DNA of 64,000 nucleotides from Pseudonocardia sp. T1-2H (GCF_038039215.1 NZ_JBBPCL010000001.1:3348001-3412000); one strand, 5' to 3'. Shown: positions 23,213-33,001, counted from the first letter of the stretch. Notes: generated by a model from the sequence alone, not told the origin. Numbers and translations: made by a program.

Positions 23213-24684
23213 ACGCCGTCGTCTCCGTCGGGATCCTGGCGCTGTTCATGGTCGCCGCCTGCGTGCTCGGCGTCCGCGCCGGCCGCGGGCGGGACAGGAA
23301 GGACCTCGCCGAGTGGTCGATCGGCGGCCGGAGCCTCGGGCTCGTCATGACCCTGGTGCTGATGGCCGGCGAGACCTACACGACCTTCAGCTACCTCGGC
23401 GCGGCGGGCTGGTCGTACACGCACGGGCTCTCGGCGCTCTACGTCGTCGCCTACCTGACCATCGGGATGGCGGCGAGCTACGTCGTGGGGCCGCTGCTGT
23501 GGAACTACGCGCACCGCCACGGGCTGCACAACATCACCGACATCGTCTCCCACCGGTTCGGCGCGCCCTGGCTGGGCGCGCTGCTCACCGTCGCCGCCAC
23601 CGTCTTCCTGCTCCCCTACATCCAGCTGCAGATCACCGGCATGGGCACGGTCGTCGCGAGCGTGAGCTACGGGGCGATCGGGCTCGGCGTCGCCTACCTC
23701 GTCGCGTTCGTCGTGTCGGAGGTCTTCATCCTGGCCGGCGGGCTGCGCGGGAGCGCGTGGGTGTCCGTGCTCAAGGACCTGACCGTGGTGGTCACGCTCG
23801 CCGTCGTCTTCGTCTACGTGCCGCTACGATTCTTCGGCGGCTACGGCGAGCTGTTCGCGCGCCTCGGCGCGGAGCGTTCGGCCTGGCTCACGCTGCCCGG
23901 CCCGAACTCCGCGACCTACGGCCTCGCCTGGTTCGTCTCGACGGCGCTGCTCAACGGGGCCGTCTACAGCGTCCTGCCGACGACGGTCGCCGGCTTCCTC
24001 GGCGCCCGGTCGGCCCAGACGCTGCGCCGCAACGCCGTCATCCTGCCCCTCTACCAGGTGCTGCTGTTCGTGCCGGTGCTCCTGGGCCTGGCCGCGACGT
24101 TCGTCGTGCCGGGCCTGAAGGACTCCAACCTCGCGATGTTCGAGATGATCCGCTCGACGATGCCCGCATGGCTGCTGGGGATCGTCGGGGCCGCGGGCGC
24201 GCTGTCCGCGCTCGTGCCGATGGCGGTGTTCATGCTGGTCATCGGCACCATGTGGGGCCGTTCGGTGTTCAGCCTGCACCACCGCACCGCGAGCCGGCCG
24301 CGGCAGCTCTCCCAGGTCGTCACGCTCGTCGCGGGCGGTCTGGCGCTCGGCATGACCTACCTCTTCCCGAACGCGCTGGTCCGCTTGTCGGTGATCTCCT
24401 ACGAGGGTCTCGCGCAGCTGCTCCCCCTCGTGGTGATCGCACTGGTGTGGCGGCGGATGTCACCGGCGGGCGGGGTCGCCGGCATGACGGTCGGGATCCT
24501 CCTCGTGGTGGTACTGATGGTCACGGGGAACGACCCGTGGAACGGGATCAACGCCGGGGCGCTCGCGCTGGTGGCGAACCTGGCGATCACGGTCGTGGTC
24601 TCGCTGGCGCGGCCCGGGGACGCTCCGCCGGAACGTCTGGCCGTGTCGAAGCTCGCCGAGCCCGAACCCGTCGCGGCCCGCTGA
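23209..24684 (+). CDS. Sodium:solute symporter family transporter
   Basis: 491-residue membrane transporter of the SSS family (LeuT-like fold, about 13 helices). GTG 23209 overlaps the DUF3311 stop. Family signatures include WSIGGRSLGLVMTLVLMAGETYTTFSYLGAAGWSY near the N-terminus and the long helix TLLTVAATVFLLPYIQLQITG. SSS proteins import sugars, amino acids, carboxylates or ureides with sodium. The amidase gene 13 bp downstream hints at an amide- or ureide-type substrate, which is an inference. Confidence 0.9.
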   Translation: MNAVVSVGILALFMVAACVLGVRAGRGRDRKDLAEWSIGGRSLGLVMTLVLMAGETYTTFSYLGAAGWSYTHGLSALYVVAYLTIGMAASYVVGPLLWNYAHRHGLHNITDIVSHRFGAPWLGALLTVAATVFLLPYIQLQITGMGTVVASVSYGAIGLGVAYLVAFVVSEVFILAGGLRGSAWVSVLKDLTVVVTLAVVFVYVPLRFFGGYGELFARLGAERSAWLTLPGPNSATYGLAWFVSTALLNGAVYSVLPTTVAGFLGARSAQTLRRNAVILPLYQVLLFVPVLLGLAATFVVPGLKDSNLAMFEMIRSTMPAWLLGIVGAAGALSALVPMAVFMLVIGTMWGRSVFSLHHRTASRPRQLSQVVTLVAGGLALGMTYLFPNALVRLSVISYEGLAQLLPLVVIALVWRRMSPAGGVAGMTVGILLVVVLMVTGNDPWNGINAGALALVANLAITVVVSLARPGDAPPERLAVSKLAEPEPVAAR

Positions 24685-24697
24685 GCAGGAGGAACCC

Positions 24698-26083
24698 GTG
24701 CCCGTACCCGCCGATCTCACCGCCCGCGAGCTGCTCGACGGCTACCGCACCCGCACGCTGTCCCCCACCGAGGTGCTCGACTCCGTCCTCGAGCGGATGG
24801 CCGCCGACGAGCCGAGGCTGCACGCGACCTACGCCCCCGACCCCGAGGGTGCCCGGACCGCCGCACGGGAGTCCGAGAAGCGCTGGGCGGACGGGGCACC
24901 GATCGGCGCCCTCGACGGTGTGCCCGTGACGATCAAGGAGAACATCGCCACCCGCGGCACGCCCTCCCCGCTCGGGACCGCCGCCACCGTCCTGCAGCCG
25001 GCCGCGGCGGACGCCCCGGCCGCCGCCCGGCTGCGCGAGGCGGGCGCGGTGATCGTGACGAAGACGACCATGCCGGACTATGGGATGCTCGGCTCCAGCC
25101 AGTCGTCCTTCCACCCGCTCACGCGCAACCCCTGGGACCTCTCGCGGACGCCCGGCGGCTCCAGCTCCGGGGCCGCCGCCGCGGCCGCTGCGGGGTACGG
25201 ACCGCTGCACCTCGGCACGGACATCGGCGGCTCGGTCCGGCAGCCGGCGGGATGGAACGGGATCGTCGGGCTGAAGCCGACGTTCGGCCGGGTGCCCGTG
25301 GATCCGCCCTACGTCGGCCGAGTGATCGGCCCGATGTGCCGGACGGCAGCGGACGCGTCGCTGCTGATGTCCGTGATCGGGGTGCCCGACCCGCGCGACC
25401 ACACCGCGCTGCCCGCCGCCCGGATCGACTGGCCGGACTCCCCCGGCGACGTCCGCGGCCTGCGGATCGGGCTGCTCCCGTCCGTGGGGACGGGGTTGGA
25501 CACCGACCCCGAGATCCGCGCCGCCGTCGAGGCCGCCGCCCGCGCGTTCGAGGCCGCGGGCGCCGTGGTCATCCCGGCGGAGCCGTTCACGACCCGCGAG
25601 ATGCTCGACGGGATCGACCGCTTCTGGCGCGCTCGTGCCTTCGCCGACCTGGCGAAGCTCCCCGAGGAGCGCCGCCGCGCCGTCCTGCCCGCGATCACCG
25701 ACTGGGCCGCGAGCGGCGAGACGATGACCGGGTCCGAGGTCTTCCACGGCTTCAGCCAGATCGACGCGATGGCGGTCGCCGCGAACCGCGCCCTGGCGGA
25801 CCTGGACCACCTGCTCCTGCCTACGGCCCCCATCCCGCCGTTCGCGGTGGAGTACGCGTCCGTCTTCGACGACCCGCAGCGCCCCTTCGAGCACATCGCC
25901 ACCAGCCTGCCGTTCAACATGTCCGGGCAGCCCGCCGTCTCGGTGAACTGCGGCTACACCGCGGGTGGCCTCCCGATCGGCCTGCAGATCGTCGGCAGGC
26001 GCTTCGACGACGCCGGCGTGCTGGCCGCCGCCCTGGCCTACGAGCAGCTGCGCCCGGCCCAGCGTCCCTGGCCCTCGGTGTGA
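24698..26083 (+). CDS. Amidase signature family enzyme
   Basis: 461-residue amidase with the Ser-cisSer-Lys triad: Lys80 in VTIKENIA, cis-Ser in GGSSSGAA (154-160), and nucleophile Ser179 in DIGGSVRQPA. Usual length for bacterial amidases and AtzF/GatA relatives. It is not GatA: no gatC or gatB is adjacent and the C-terminus differs. GTG 24698 follows AGGAGGAAC. Coupled with the symporter upstream, it likely hydrolyses an imported amide in the cytosol. Confidence 0.9.
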   Translation: MPVPADLTARELLDGYRTRTLSPTEVLDSVLERMAADEPRLHATYAPDPEGARTAARESEKRWADGAPIGALDGVPVTIKENIATRGTPSPLGTAATVLQPAAADAPAAARLREAGAVIVTKTTMPDYGMLGSSQSSFHPLTRNPWDLSRTPGGSSSGAAAAAAAGYGPLHLGTDIGGSVRQPAGWNGIVGLKPTFGRVPVDPPYVGRVIGPMCRTAADASLLMSVIGVPDPRDHTALPAARIDWPDSPGDVRGLRIGLLPSVGTGLDTDPEIRAAVEAAARAFEAAGAVVIPAEPFTTREMLDGIDRFWRARAFADLAKLPEERRRAVLPAITDWAASGETMTGSEVFHGFSQIDAMAVAANRALADLDHLLLPTAPIPPFAVEYASVFDDPQRPFEHIATSLPFNMSGQPAVSVNCGYTAGGLPIGLQIVGRRFDDAGVLAAALAYEQLRPAQRPWPSV

Positions 26084-26310
26084 CGCGGGTTACCCGCGGG
26101 TACCTACCAAAGTCGCCCCGCGTCGGGCGACCGAGGGCGGTGGTCGCAGACGATCTCCCCCGCGACACTGGGTACGGCCTTCACGGCGGTGCCACGCCGT
26201 GATCGCCGCCGGCAGTGCGCTCGCCGACAAGTTGGGGGGCGGCACGAACGGGCCGATGTGGAGCCCGATCAGCGGTGCGCTAAGCTGGTCGAGCCCCACA
26301 GGGGGCGGCT

Positions 26311-26384
<74 letters not shown>

Positions 26385-26387
26385 CGC

Positions 26388-26437
26388 AAGGCCGGAGGCC
26401 GGTACCGTTCGACGGGGTACCGGCCTTCGGCCTTTCT
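26388..26437 (+). terminator. tRNA terminator
   Basis: 19-bp stem AAGGCCGGAGGCCGGTACC (26388-26406) against 26416-26434 with one or two mismatches, loop of nine, followed by TTTCT. It starts 3 bases after the tRNA. Confidence 0.88.
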
Positions 26438-26559
26438 ACCAGCGGCCACACCGCAACCGTGATCCCCGGCCAGCGGTCGATGCCGATCAGGACAAGATCA
26501 CCCGCGAAGATCATTCGGGACCGCTTCTGGACCACGCTGATCTCCACGCGCCGCGGAAG

Positions 26560-26730
26560 CTGTGTCCCTGGTTGAAGCTCCGAAGGGTCAGCTGCGTGGT
26601 GAGCGAGCCGGGCAAGGGCCACCTCAGCCGACGCACCGTCGAGGCGCACCTGCGATCGATCTACCGCAAGATCGGCGTCACAACCCGAGCCGCCGCGATC
26701 CGTGATGCCTCCAGCATGATCTGCCGGTGA
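26560..26730 (+). pseudogene. LuxR-type HTH remnant
   Basis: A short reading ending at a TGA (26728-26730) carries HLSRRTVEAHLRSIYRKIGV, the recognition-helix half of a LuxR/GerE DNA-binding domain. The first half is replaced by unrelated residues (SCVVSEPGKG), and no receiver or sensor domain lies upstream. This is the 3' end of a decayed regulator gene just outside the tRNA, consistent with a rearranged insertion region. Confidence 0.6.
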
Positions 26731-27199
26731 GAGCGGTGGCGATCGGATTATCAGCGCCTCGCACGATTGGCCGCAGTCAGTGACATCATCTAGGCAACTC
26801 GGTACCGTCACATTGCCCGAACGCCGACTCGAGCATGTTCGGGGCTCATGTCACGATGCGCCGATTCCCTCCTTGGCGCTCGTGGCGTGAAGGTGGCCCG
26901 GTCTGAGTGGTGGGTGCCCCCTCGTCACTCAGAACGGGTCGCCTGCCAAGTCGTCTCCGCTTTGCGCCTCGGGTAGTACTCGGAACTCTGTGAACAAGGC
27001 GGTGGCCTGCTCGTGCTCTCCCCGACGTCTATCAAGGCCGCGATCGTCACGCGCTCGATGAACTGCTTTGCGACCCCGTGCCCAAGGACTGCTGATGCAC
27101 CGACGGTGCCCTCGATACACAACCGCTGAGTTTCGACACCATCCCGGTCCGCGCCGGCGGCGCATATCCCGCTCCTCTGTCCTTTCCGCGCTCTGGAGA
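26731..27199. other. Region with no supportable gene
   Basis: About 470 bp of lower GC than the surroundings. Both strands have short open readings without ribosome sites or family resemblance. I see no integrase or tRNA-end duplication by eye. Confidence 0.4.
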
Positions 27200-27406
27200 A
27201 TGCCCGCCACGACCGACACCACCGCCACTCATGACCTCCTGCGGGCAACGCCCGCGTACGAGCGGCGGAACCCGCCCTGCTACGTGGGCAGCATCTGCGG
27301 TGCCCTCACCGGCACTCAAACCGCCGACATCTGCCGACACACCGAGTGGCACGCCGCCCTTGCCGCACTACTGGCACCCGAGGGCCGACGCGACCCGTCC
27401 CGATGA
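27200..27406 (+). CDS. Hypothetical small protein
   Basis: 68 residues, MPATTDTTATHDLLRATPAY onward, with four cysteines/histidines spread as CYVGSICG and DICRHTEWH. No family recognised. ATG 27200 sits right after GGAGA, too close for an ideal ribosome site, and the gene could start further upstream. Its stop overlaps the ATG of the next reading (ATGA), which supports real coding. The small size and location after a tRNA resemble accessory genes of actinomycete integrative elements, but no integrase or replication gene is present. Confidence 0.4.
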   Translation: MPATTDTTATHDLLRATPAYERRNPPCYVGSICGALTGTQTADICRHTEWHAALAALLAPEGRRDPSR

Positions 27407-27600
27407 ACGCTCGCCACCGGCGCCGGTCCGCCCGGCCACACGAACAGCCGGCCTGGGTCCCCGCGGCCAAGGCGACCTGGCCGCACCATCGGGCCGCAGT
27501 CCTGCTGCTGGCAGCGGTGATCCTCGTGCTCGTCCTCGGCCTGCTCGTCACCGGCGCCACGTCAATAGTCCCGGCAGCGTTGTGCTCAGCTGCCGTTGTG
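27403..27600 (+). pseudogene. Truncated single-helix membrane protein
   Basis: Begins at ATG 27403, overlapping the previous stop. The start is basic, NARHRRRSARPHEQPAW, followed by a clear membrane helix, AAVLLLAAVILVLVLGLLVTG. The frame stays open to 28203, but after about 27600 the translation turns into Arg/Gly-rich text typical of a non-coding frame, and it overlaps the DUF2267 gene antisense. I read this as the 5' part of a gene whose end was lost or frameshifted. Confidence 0.35.
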
Positions 27601-27874
27601 CCCGGCCGGCGGGACGTTCTCGCGACCTTCCCTCCTCGGGCCAGGGCCGAGAGCTTCTCTACCTGGCGAACGCAGCGGATGCTGCGACGCGGTGGATCTG
27701 GGGACAAGTATCGAATCCGGCGCCGGTTGGGGGCGGCCAGCGCGCATGCGCGAGGCCTTGCCCCTGGTGCGCGAGGCCGCGGCGGAGTGCGGGACGCAGT
27801 TCGCGGGCGCGAGCGGGATCGGGTCCTCCACCTCGCCGCCGGTGAGGCGATGGGGCCAGCGCCTCGGGCACCGC

Positions 27875-28262
27875 TTACGACGTCACGCCGATCGCCTCGT
27901 CGAGCAGGGGCTGGAAGTCCTCCGGGAAGCTCGGCGCGCATATCGGTGAACTCCTTGGTACCGGCCCGCCACAGCGCCGCGAAGGTCCCCTTCGCCACCT
28001 TCTCGGCGACGCGCCGATCAACCCCCAGGTGCTGCTGCAGTCGCTGCAGGAACTCATCGAGGTCGAACTTCTCGTGCGGTCCCGCGTACTCGATGCACGA
28101 GCGCAGCTTCTCGGGCAGGCGCGGTGCGAGATCCTCGGCCTCTCCCTTCGAGATCCGCCGAGCCAGCGTCTGGAGCGTGAAGCAGGCGACGTGCTCGATC
28201 TGATGCCCTCCCGGGTTGCCCGCCACCTGCTGCACCGTCTTCAGGAAGTCCTGGTAGTCCAT
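27875..28262 (-). CDS. DUF2267 family protein, frameshifted
   Basis: 128-residue all-helical cytosolic protein. MDYQDFLKTVQQVAG, TLARRISKGEAEDLAPRLPEKL and KFDLDEFLQRLQQHLGVD are the repeated DUF2267 signature. The end, PEDFQPLLDEAIGVTS, lies in another frame; removing one C near 27922 restores MRAELPEDFQPLLDEA. The family often occurs near stress and envelope genes; its molecular role is unknown. No partner is obvious here, although the DUF2795 gene lies 250 bp away, divergently transcribed. Confidence 0.8.
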
Positions 28263-28509
28263 GGCCGCTCCTCGGCTCGCTGTCCCTTACGCAGGGAGGT
28301 GCCCATGGGAGGCCGGATGATGCGCACCGAGCGGGGTTCGGGTGCGCCGCTGCTCCAGGGGGCGAGGAGCCGGTCTCATGAACGTGTCGCCACCGGACCA
28401 CGATGCGCTCGGCGATGTCCTCAATCGGCCTGCCAGTGCGAGGCCACCCCGCGCGGCTGACGCGCTCAGGCCCACGCCCCCGCGGCGCCGGTGAGGCCAG
28501 CATGAGGAC

Positions 28510-28842
28510 ATGGCGGCCTACACCACCCGTGAGCGGTTCAAAAAGGCGTTGATCGACGCCGACTACCCGGCGACGAAGGAGCAGCTCCTCGAGACCGCGG
28601 TGCGCAACGGCGCGGATGAGATGACGCTGAAAGCGCTGCGATCGATCCCACCGGTGGACTACCGCAACTTCCACGATGTGGAGGCCTCGGTCGAGATCCG
28701 AGACGAGGACCCGGAGCTGGAGGCCGCTCTGAAGGCGGAGCGCCGCAGGCTGCACACCCATCCCGGGCTCAGCGAGCGGGCGAAGGACGTGCCGCCGCCC
28801 AGCCCGATCGTCGAGGAGTTGGGGGAGAACCGAGGCAGCTGA
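28510..28842 (+). CDS. DUF2795 family protein
   Basis: 110-residue cytosolic protein. The core DADYPATKEQLLETAVRNGADEMTLKALRSIPPVDYRNFHDVEA matches DUF2795, a small helical domain of unknown function found in many soil bacteria. The C-terminal half is charged and ends in a Pro/Glu tail. ATG 28510 has a GAGGA ribosome site 4-8 bases upstream. A strong hairpin terminator follows the stop, so it is probably monocistronic. Confidence 0.8.
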   Translation: MAAYTTRERFKKALIDADYPATKEQLLETAVRNGADEMTLKALRSIPPVDYRNFHDVEASVEIRDEDPELEAALKAERRRLHTHPGLSERAKDVPPPSPIVEELGENRGS

Positions 28843-28843
28843 C

Positions 28844-28889
28844 GGGACCGCTCGGACCCCGGGTGAGGGAGCCGGAGTCCGAGCGGTTC
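28844..28889 (+). terminator. Terminator after the DUF2795 gene
   Basis: GACCGCTCGGAC (from 28845) pairs with GTCCGAGCGGTT (to 28888) and extends through CCGG/CCGG, forming a 16-bp stem with a G-U pair directly after the TGA. Confidence 0.8.
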
Positions 28890-29305
28890 CGTACTGCCCG
28901 GCGATTCCGGGGCGACCCCGACACGCCGGGCCGGCCATGCCTGCGCGGGCGCACGTCGCGGTGCACCGCTGGATGACTGCCGGTGCCGACGGCTCTCGAG
29001 CTCACGAGTTCGGGTCGGTGGTGCCGTGACATCACCGCCTTCCGGCGCCACACCCAGCCCGACCGCGGCGACGGGCAGCGGTTGTGGTCCGGGCACAGTT
29101 CCGGTCAGCGGCACCGCCCGGCGCGACCGGTCCTACCATGCTGTGGTCGGCGACGACATTCGTCCGCCGCGCTGCTGGACCTCGCCCGCGCGAGCACGCC
29201 ACCCCACTCGTCCTGGGCGCCGGCGTTGCAGCGGGGCGGCCCTGTCGCCGACGGGCCCGGGCACCGGCGCTTCCGCCACCCGCCCGACGGGAAGGGCGAC
29301 CCGAC
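28890..29305. other. Intergenic region before the five-GAF kinase
   Basis: About 415 bp with no gene I can support. It should hold the promoter of the kinase gene; I could not pick out a confident -35/-10 pair or an operator. Confidence 0.4.
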
Positions 29306-32300
29306 ATGCGTATCGTCAGCCACGAGCCCGCCGCGACCCGAGGACGGCCGCCGGCAGTGGGCGCGGGGCTGTCCCCGCGGCGCCGGCTGGCCGGGGCGCT
29401 GACCGGGCTGATCGTTCTTCCCCTGCTCACGGCAGGTCTGGCCCAGCTCCGCGACGTCGTGGAGCTGCCCGTGCAGATGTTGCTCTACCTGCTCGCCGTC
29501 GTGATCGTGGCACTGCTCGGCGGGCTGGTCCCGGCACTGGCCGCCGCGGCCGCGGCCACGGTACTGCTCGATCACTACTTCGTCCCGCCGCTCTACGACG
29601 TCGACGTCGCCAACCCCACCAACGTGGTCGCCCTGGTCGCGTTCGTCCTCGTCGCCGGCGCGGTCAGCTCGCTGGTCGGCCTGGCCGCCCGCCGCACCCA
29701 CGAGGCCGAAACCCTCGCGGCCACCAACGCCGCGAGCCGCGAGGAGCTACGCCTGCTCGCCGACGAACAGGCCGCGCTGCGCCGGGTGCTCGCCGAGGAA
29801 CAGGCCGCGCTGCGCCGCCTCGCCACGCTGGTCGCCCGCGGGGTGGCGGCGCACGAGGTGTTCGCCGCCGTCGCGCAGGAGGTCGGCAACGTCCTGGCTG
29901 CCGACGCCACGAACATCACCCGCCTCGAACCCGACGGCGCGGTGACCATCCTCGCCCGCGTCGGCGCCCACCCCGCCGAGTTCCCGGTGGGCAGCCGCTG
30001 GACCCCGCAGCCGCCACTGGCCCTGGCACTCGCCCTACGCACCGGCCACCCGGCCCGCCTCGACGACTTCAGCCACGCCACCGACGCCTACGGCGACTTC
30101 TTCCGCCGGCGCGGATTCCGCTCGGGGGTCGCGGTACCGATCATCGTCGACGGGCGGTTGTGGGGCGGGATCGCCGTCGGCACACGACGCCAGCGATTCC
30201 CGGCCGACACCGAAGAACGCATGGCCGGGTTCACCGAACTCGTCGGCACCGCGATCGCCAGCGCCGAGGGCCACGCCCAGCTCGAGCACAGCCGCGACGA
30301 ACTGCGCCGCCTCGCCGAGGAGCAGGCGGCGCTGCGCCGGGTCGCCACGCTGGTCGCCCGCGGGGAACCGGCGGCTGAATTGTTCGCGGCCGTCGCACAG
30401 GAGGTCGGCCACGTCCTCGGGGCCGATGCCACGACCATCGCCCGCCTGGAGCCCGACGGCGCGGCGACCGTCCTCACCCGCGTCGGCGACCCTCCTGACA
30501 AGTTCCCGCTGGGGAGCCGCTGGACGATCGAGCCGCCGCTGCCTCTGGCGGTCGCCGTGCACACCGGCCGCCCGGCCCGCCTCGACGATTTCAGCCAGGT
30601 CGCCGGCGCCTACGGCGACCGCCTCCGCAGGCTGGGGATCCGGTCGGGGGTCGCGGCTCCGATCATCGTCGAGGGGCGCGTGTGGGGCGCGATCGGCACC
30701 GGGACCCGTCGCGAGGAACTTCCGGCCGGCGCCGAAGAGCGCATGGCCGGTTTCACCGAGCTCGTCGGCACCGCGATCGCCAACGCCGAGGGTCGCGCCC
30801 AGCTCGAGGACAGTCGCGACGAACTGCGCCGCCTCGCCGAGGAGCAGGCCGCGCTGCGGAGGGTCGCCACCCTGGTCGCCCGCGGGGAACCGGCGGGCGA
30901 GGTGTTCGCGGCCGTCGCGCACGAGGTCGGCCACGTCCTCGGGGCCGACGCCACGACCATCGCCCGCCTCGATCCCGACGGCGCGATGACCGTCCTCGCC
31001 GTCGTCGGCGATCACTCCGACAATCTGGCGGTGGGCAGCCGCTGGACCCCTGAGCCGCCGCTTGCCCTGGCGGTCGCCCTGCGCACCGGCCGCGCGGCCC
31101 GCTGCGACGACTACAGCCACGCCTCCGGCGCGTTCGTTGACGCCACCGTCCGCCGGCTCGGAATCCGGTCGTCGGTCGCGACCCCGATCACCGTCGAGGG
31201 GCGTCTCTGGGGCGCGATCGTCGCCGGCACCCGGCGCGCGCATCTTCCGGTCGACACCGAACAGCGCCTGGCCGGGTTCACCGAACTCGTCGGCACCGCG
31301 ATCGCCAACGCCGAGGGCCGCGCCCAACTCGAGGACAGCCGCGACGAACTGCGCCGCCTCGCCGACGAACAGGCCGCCCTGCGCCAGGTCGCCACGCTGG
31401 TCGCCCGCGGGACACCACCAGCCGAGGTGTTCGCGGCCGTCGCGCACGAGGTCAGCAGCGTCCTCGGGGCCGACGCCACGCCTATCGCCCGCCTCGATCC
31501 CGACGGCAGGGCGACCGTCCTCGCCGTCGCCGGCGACCCCCCCGACGCGTTGGCGGTGGGGAGCCGCTGGAAGCCCGAGCCGCCGCTGGCCATTGCGGAG
31601 GTCCTCCGCACCGGCCGCCCGGCGCGCTGCGACGACTACGGCCAAGGCTTCGGCGCGGCCGGTGACGCCGTCCGCCGGATGGGAATCCGCTCGGGGGTCG
31701 CGGCTCCGATCATCGTCGAGGGGCGGCTGTGGGGCATGATCGCCATCCTGGGGCGGCGCGGTCTCTTCCCGGCCGACACCGAACAGCGCCTTGCCGGTTT
31801 CACCGAACTCGTCGGCACCGCGATCGCCAACGCCGAGGGCCGCGCCCAACTCGAGGACAGCCGCGACGAACTGCGCCGCCTCGCCGACGAACAGGCCGCC
31901 CTGCGCCAGGTCGCGACCCTGGTCGCCCGGGCGACCCCGCCGGAGGAGGTGTTCGCCGCGGTCGCCGCCGAGGTCGGACAATTGCTCTCCGTCGAACAGG
32001 CGCTGCTGAACCGCTACGACCCGGAGGGCACGGCCACGGCCCTCGCCCCGTGGAGCAGCACCGGCGGCGCCGTGCCCTTCCCTACCGGCACCCGGTGGAG
32101 CCTCGGCGGGCGGAACGTGACCACGCTGGTGTTCCGGACCCGCCGGCCGGCGCGGATCGACGACTACGCCGAGGCCACCGGCCCGGCCGCCGACCTCACC
32201 CGCGCGCAGCGCGTCCGCTCGATCGTCGGCGCGCCGATCAGCGTCGAGGGGCGGCTGTGGGGGTTCATCAGCGTGATGTCCAGCCGCCCGGAGCCGCTGC

Positions 32301-33001
32301 CGGCCGACACCGAGGCACGGCTGGCCAGGTTCGCCGAGCTGGTCGCCACCGCCCTGGCCAATGCCGAGGCCCAAGCCGCACTGACCACGTCGCGGGCGCG
32401 GATCGTGGCCGCCGCCGACAGCACCCGCCGCCGGATCGAGCGGGACCTGCACGACGGCACCCAGCAGCGACTGGTGGCGCTCGGCCTCGCGCTGCGCCTG
32501 GCGCAGTCCATGGTGCCCGCGGACCTGGTCGAGCTGCAGACCCGGATCGGCCGGGTCGTCGACGAGCTCACCGAGGCGGTCGAGGAGCTGCGCGAGATCG
32601 CCCGCGGCATCCACCCGGCGATCCTGTCCGAGGGCGGGCTGGGCCCGGCCGTGCGCACTCTGGCCCGCCGCGCCGCGATCCCGGTGGAGGTCGCCGTCCG
32701 GACCGACACCCGCCCCGCGGAGCCGATCGAGGTGGCCGCCTACTACGTCGTGTCCGAGGCCCTGACCAACACCACCAAACACGCCCACGCCTCCCACGCG
32801 GACGTCGCGGTGGAGGAACGCGGCGGGCTGTTGCACCTGTCGATCCGCGACGACGGCGTCGGCGGCGCCGACCCGGCGGGAGGCTCGGGTCTGATCGGGC
32901 TGCGGGACCGGGTGCTGGCCCTCGGCGGGTCGATCGAGGTCGGCAGCCGCCCGGGGGACGGCACGACGATCGTCGTCGACCTTCCGCTGCAGACCGACTG
33001 A
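29306..33001 (+). CDS. Membrane sensor histidine kinase with five tandem GAF domains
   Basis: 1231 residues from ATG 29306. An N-terminal DUF4118-like block of four membrane helices (about 28-128, as in KdpD) is followed by a coiled linker (DEQAALRRVLAEEQAALRR). Five GAF domains begin near residues 180, 350, 525, 699 and 873. Each has the frame EVFAAVAxEVGxVLGADAT, GSRW, PARxDDY, GVAAPIIVEGRLWG and ELVGTAIANAE. The end is a HisKA_3 phosphoacceptor (RRRIERDLHDGTQQRLVALGL, His near 1047) and HATPase_c (NTTKHAH, DDGVGG). GAFs 2-4 are nearly identical. No regulator is adjacent; the LuxR-type regulator at 57.4 kb could serve it. Ligand unknown: GAFs may bind heme, flavin, nucleotides or nothing. 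Confidence 0.92.
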   Translation: MRIVSHEPAATRGRPPAVGAGLSPRRRLAGALTGLIVLPLLTAGLAQLRDVVELPVQMLLYLLAVVIVALLGGLVPALAAAAAATVLLDHYFVPPLYDVDVANPTNVVALVAFVLVAGAVSSLVGLAARRTHEAETLAATNAASREELRLLADEQAALRRVLAEEQAALRRLATLVARGVAAHEVFAAVAQEVGNVLAADATNITRLEPDGAVTILARVGAHPAEFPVGSRWTPQPPLALALALRTGHPARLDDFSHATDAYGDFFRRRGFRSGVAVPIIVDGRLWGGIAVGTRRQRFPADTEERMAGFTELVGTAIASAEGHAQLEHSRDELRRLAEEQAALRRVATLVARGEPAAELFAAVAQEVGHVLGADATTIARLEPDGAATVLTRVGDPPDKFPLGSRWTIEPPLPLAVAVHTGRPARLDDFSQVAGAYGDRLRRLGIRSGVAAPIIVEGRVWGAIGTGTRREELPAGAEERMAGFTELVGTAIANAEGRAQLEDSRDELRRLAEEQAALRRVATLVARGEPAGEVFAAVAHEVGHVLGADATTIARLDPDGAMTVLAVVGDHSDNLAVGSRWTPEPPLALAVALRTGRAARCDDYSHASGAFVDATVRRLGIRSSVATPITVEGRLWGAIVAGTRRAHLPVDTEQRLAGFTELVGTAIANAEGRAQLEDSRDELRRLADEQAALRQVATLVARGTPPAEVFAAVAHEVSSVLGADATPIARLDPDGRATVLAVAGDPPDALAVGSRWKPEPPLAIAEVLRTGRPARCDDYGQGFGAAGDAVRRMGIRSGVAAPIIVEGRLWGMIAILGRRGLFPADTEQRLAGFTELVGTAIANAEGRAQLEDSRDELRRLADEQAALRQVATLVARATPPEEVFAAVAAEVGQLLSVEQALLNRYDPEGTATALAPWSSTGGAVPFPTGTRWSLGGRNVTTLVFRTRRPARIDDYAEATGPAADLTRAQRVRSIVGAPISVEGRLWGFISVMSSRPEPLPADTEARLARFAELVATALANAEAQAALTTSRARIVAAADSTRRRIERDLHDGTQQRLVALGLALRLAQSMVPADLVELQTRIGRVVDELTEAVEELREIARGIHPAILSEGGLGPAVRTLARRAAIPVEVAVRTDTRPAEPIEVAAYYVVSEALTNTTKHAHASHADVAVEERGGLLHLSIRDDGVGGADPAGGSGLIGLRDRVLALGGSIEVGSRPGDGTTIVVDLPLQTD
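30300..31920 (+). repeat. Tandem ~522-bp in-gene repeats (GAF units)
   Basis: The segment beginning GACGAACTGCGCCGCCTCGC recurs at about 30296, 30821, 31343 and 31866, a period of 522-525 bp, with high identity across each unit. The repeats encode GAF domains 2-4 plus linkers of the kinase and are in frame, so recombination could change the domain number. Confidence 0.88.

Noticed and set aside
26440..29300. Integrative element (AICE) after the tRNA
   Set aside because: Small hypothetical genes look suggestive, but no integrase, excisionase, replication gene or second att site was found.
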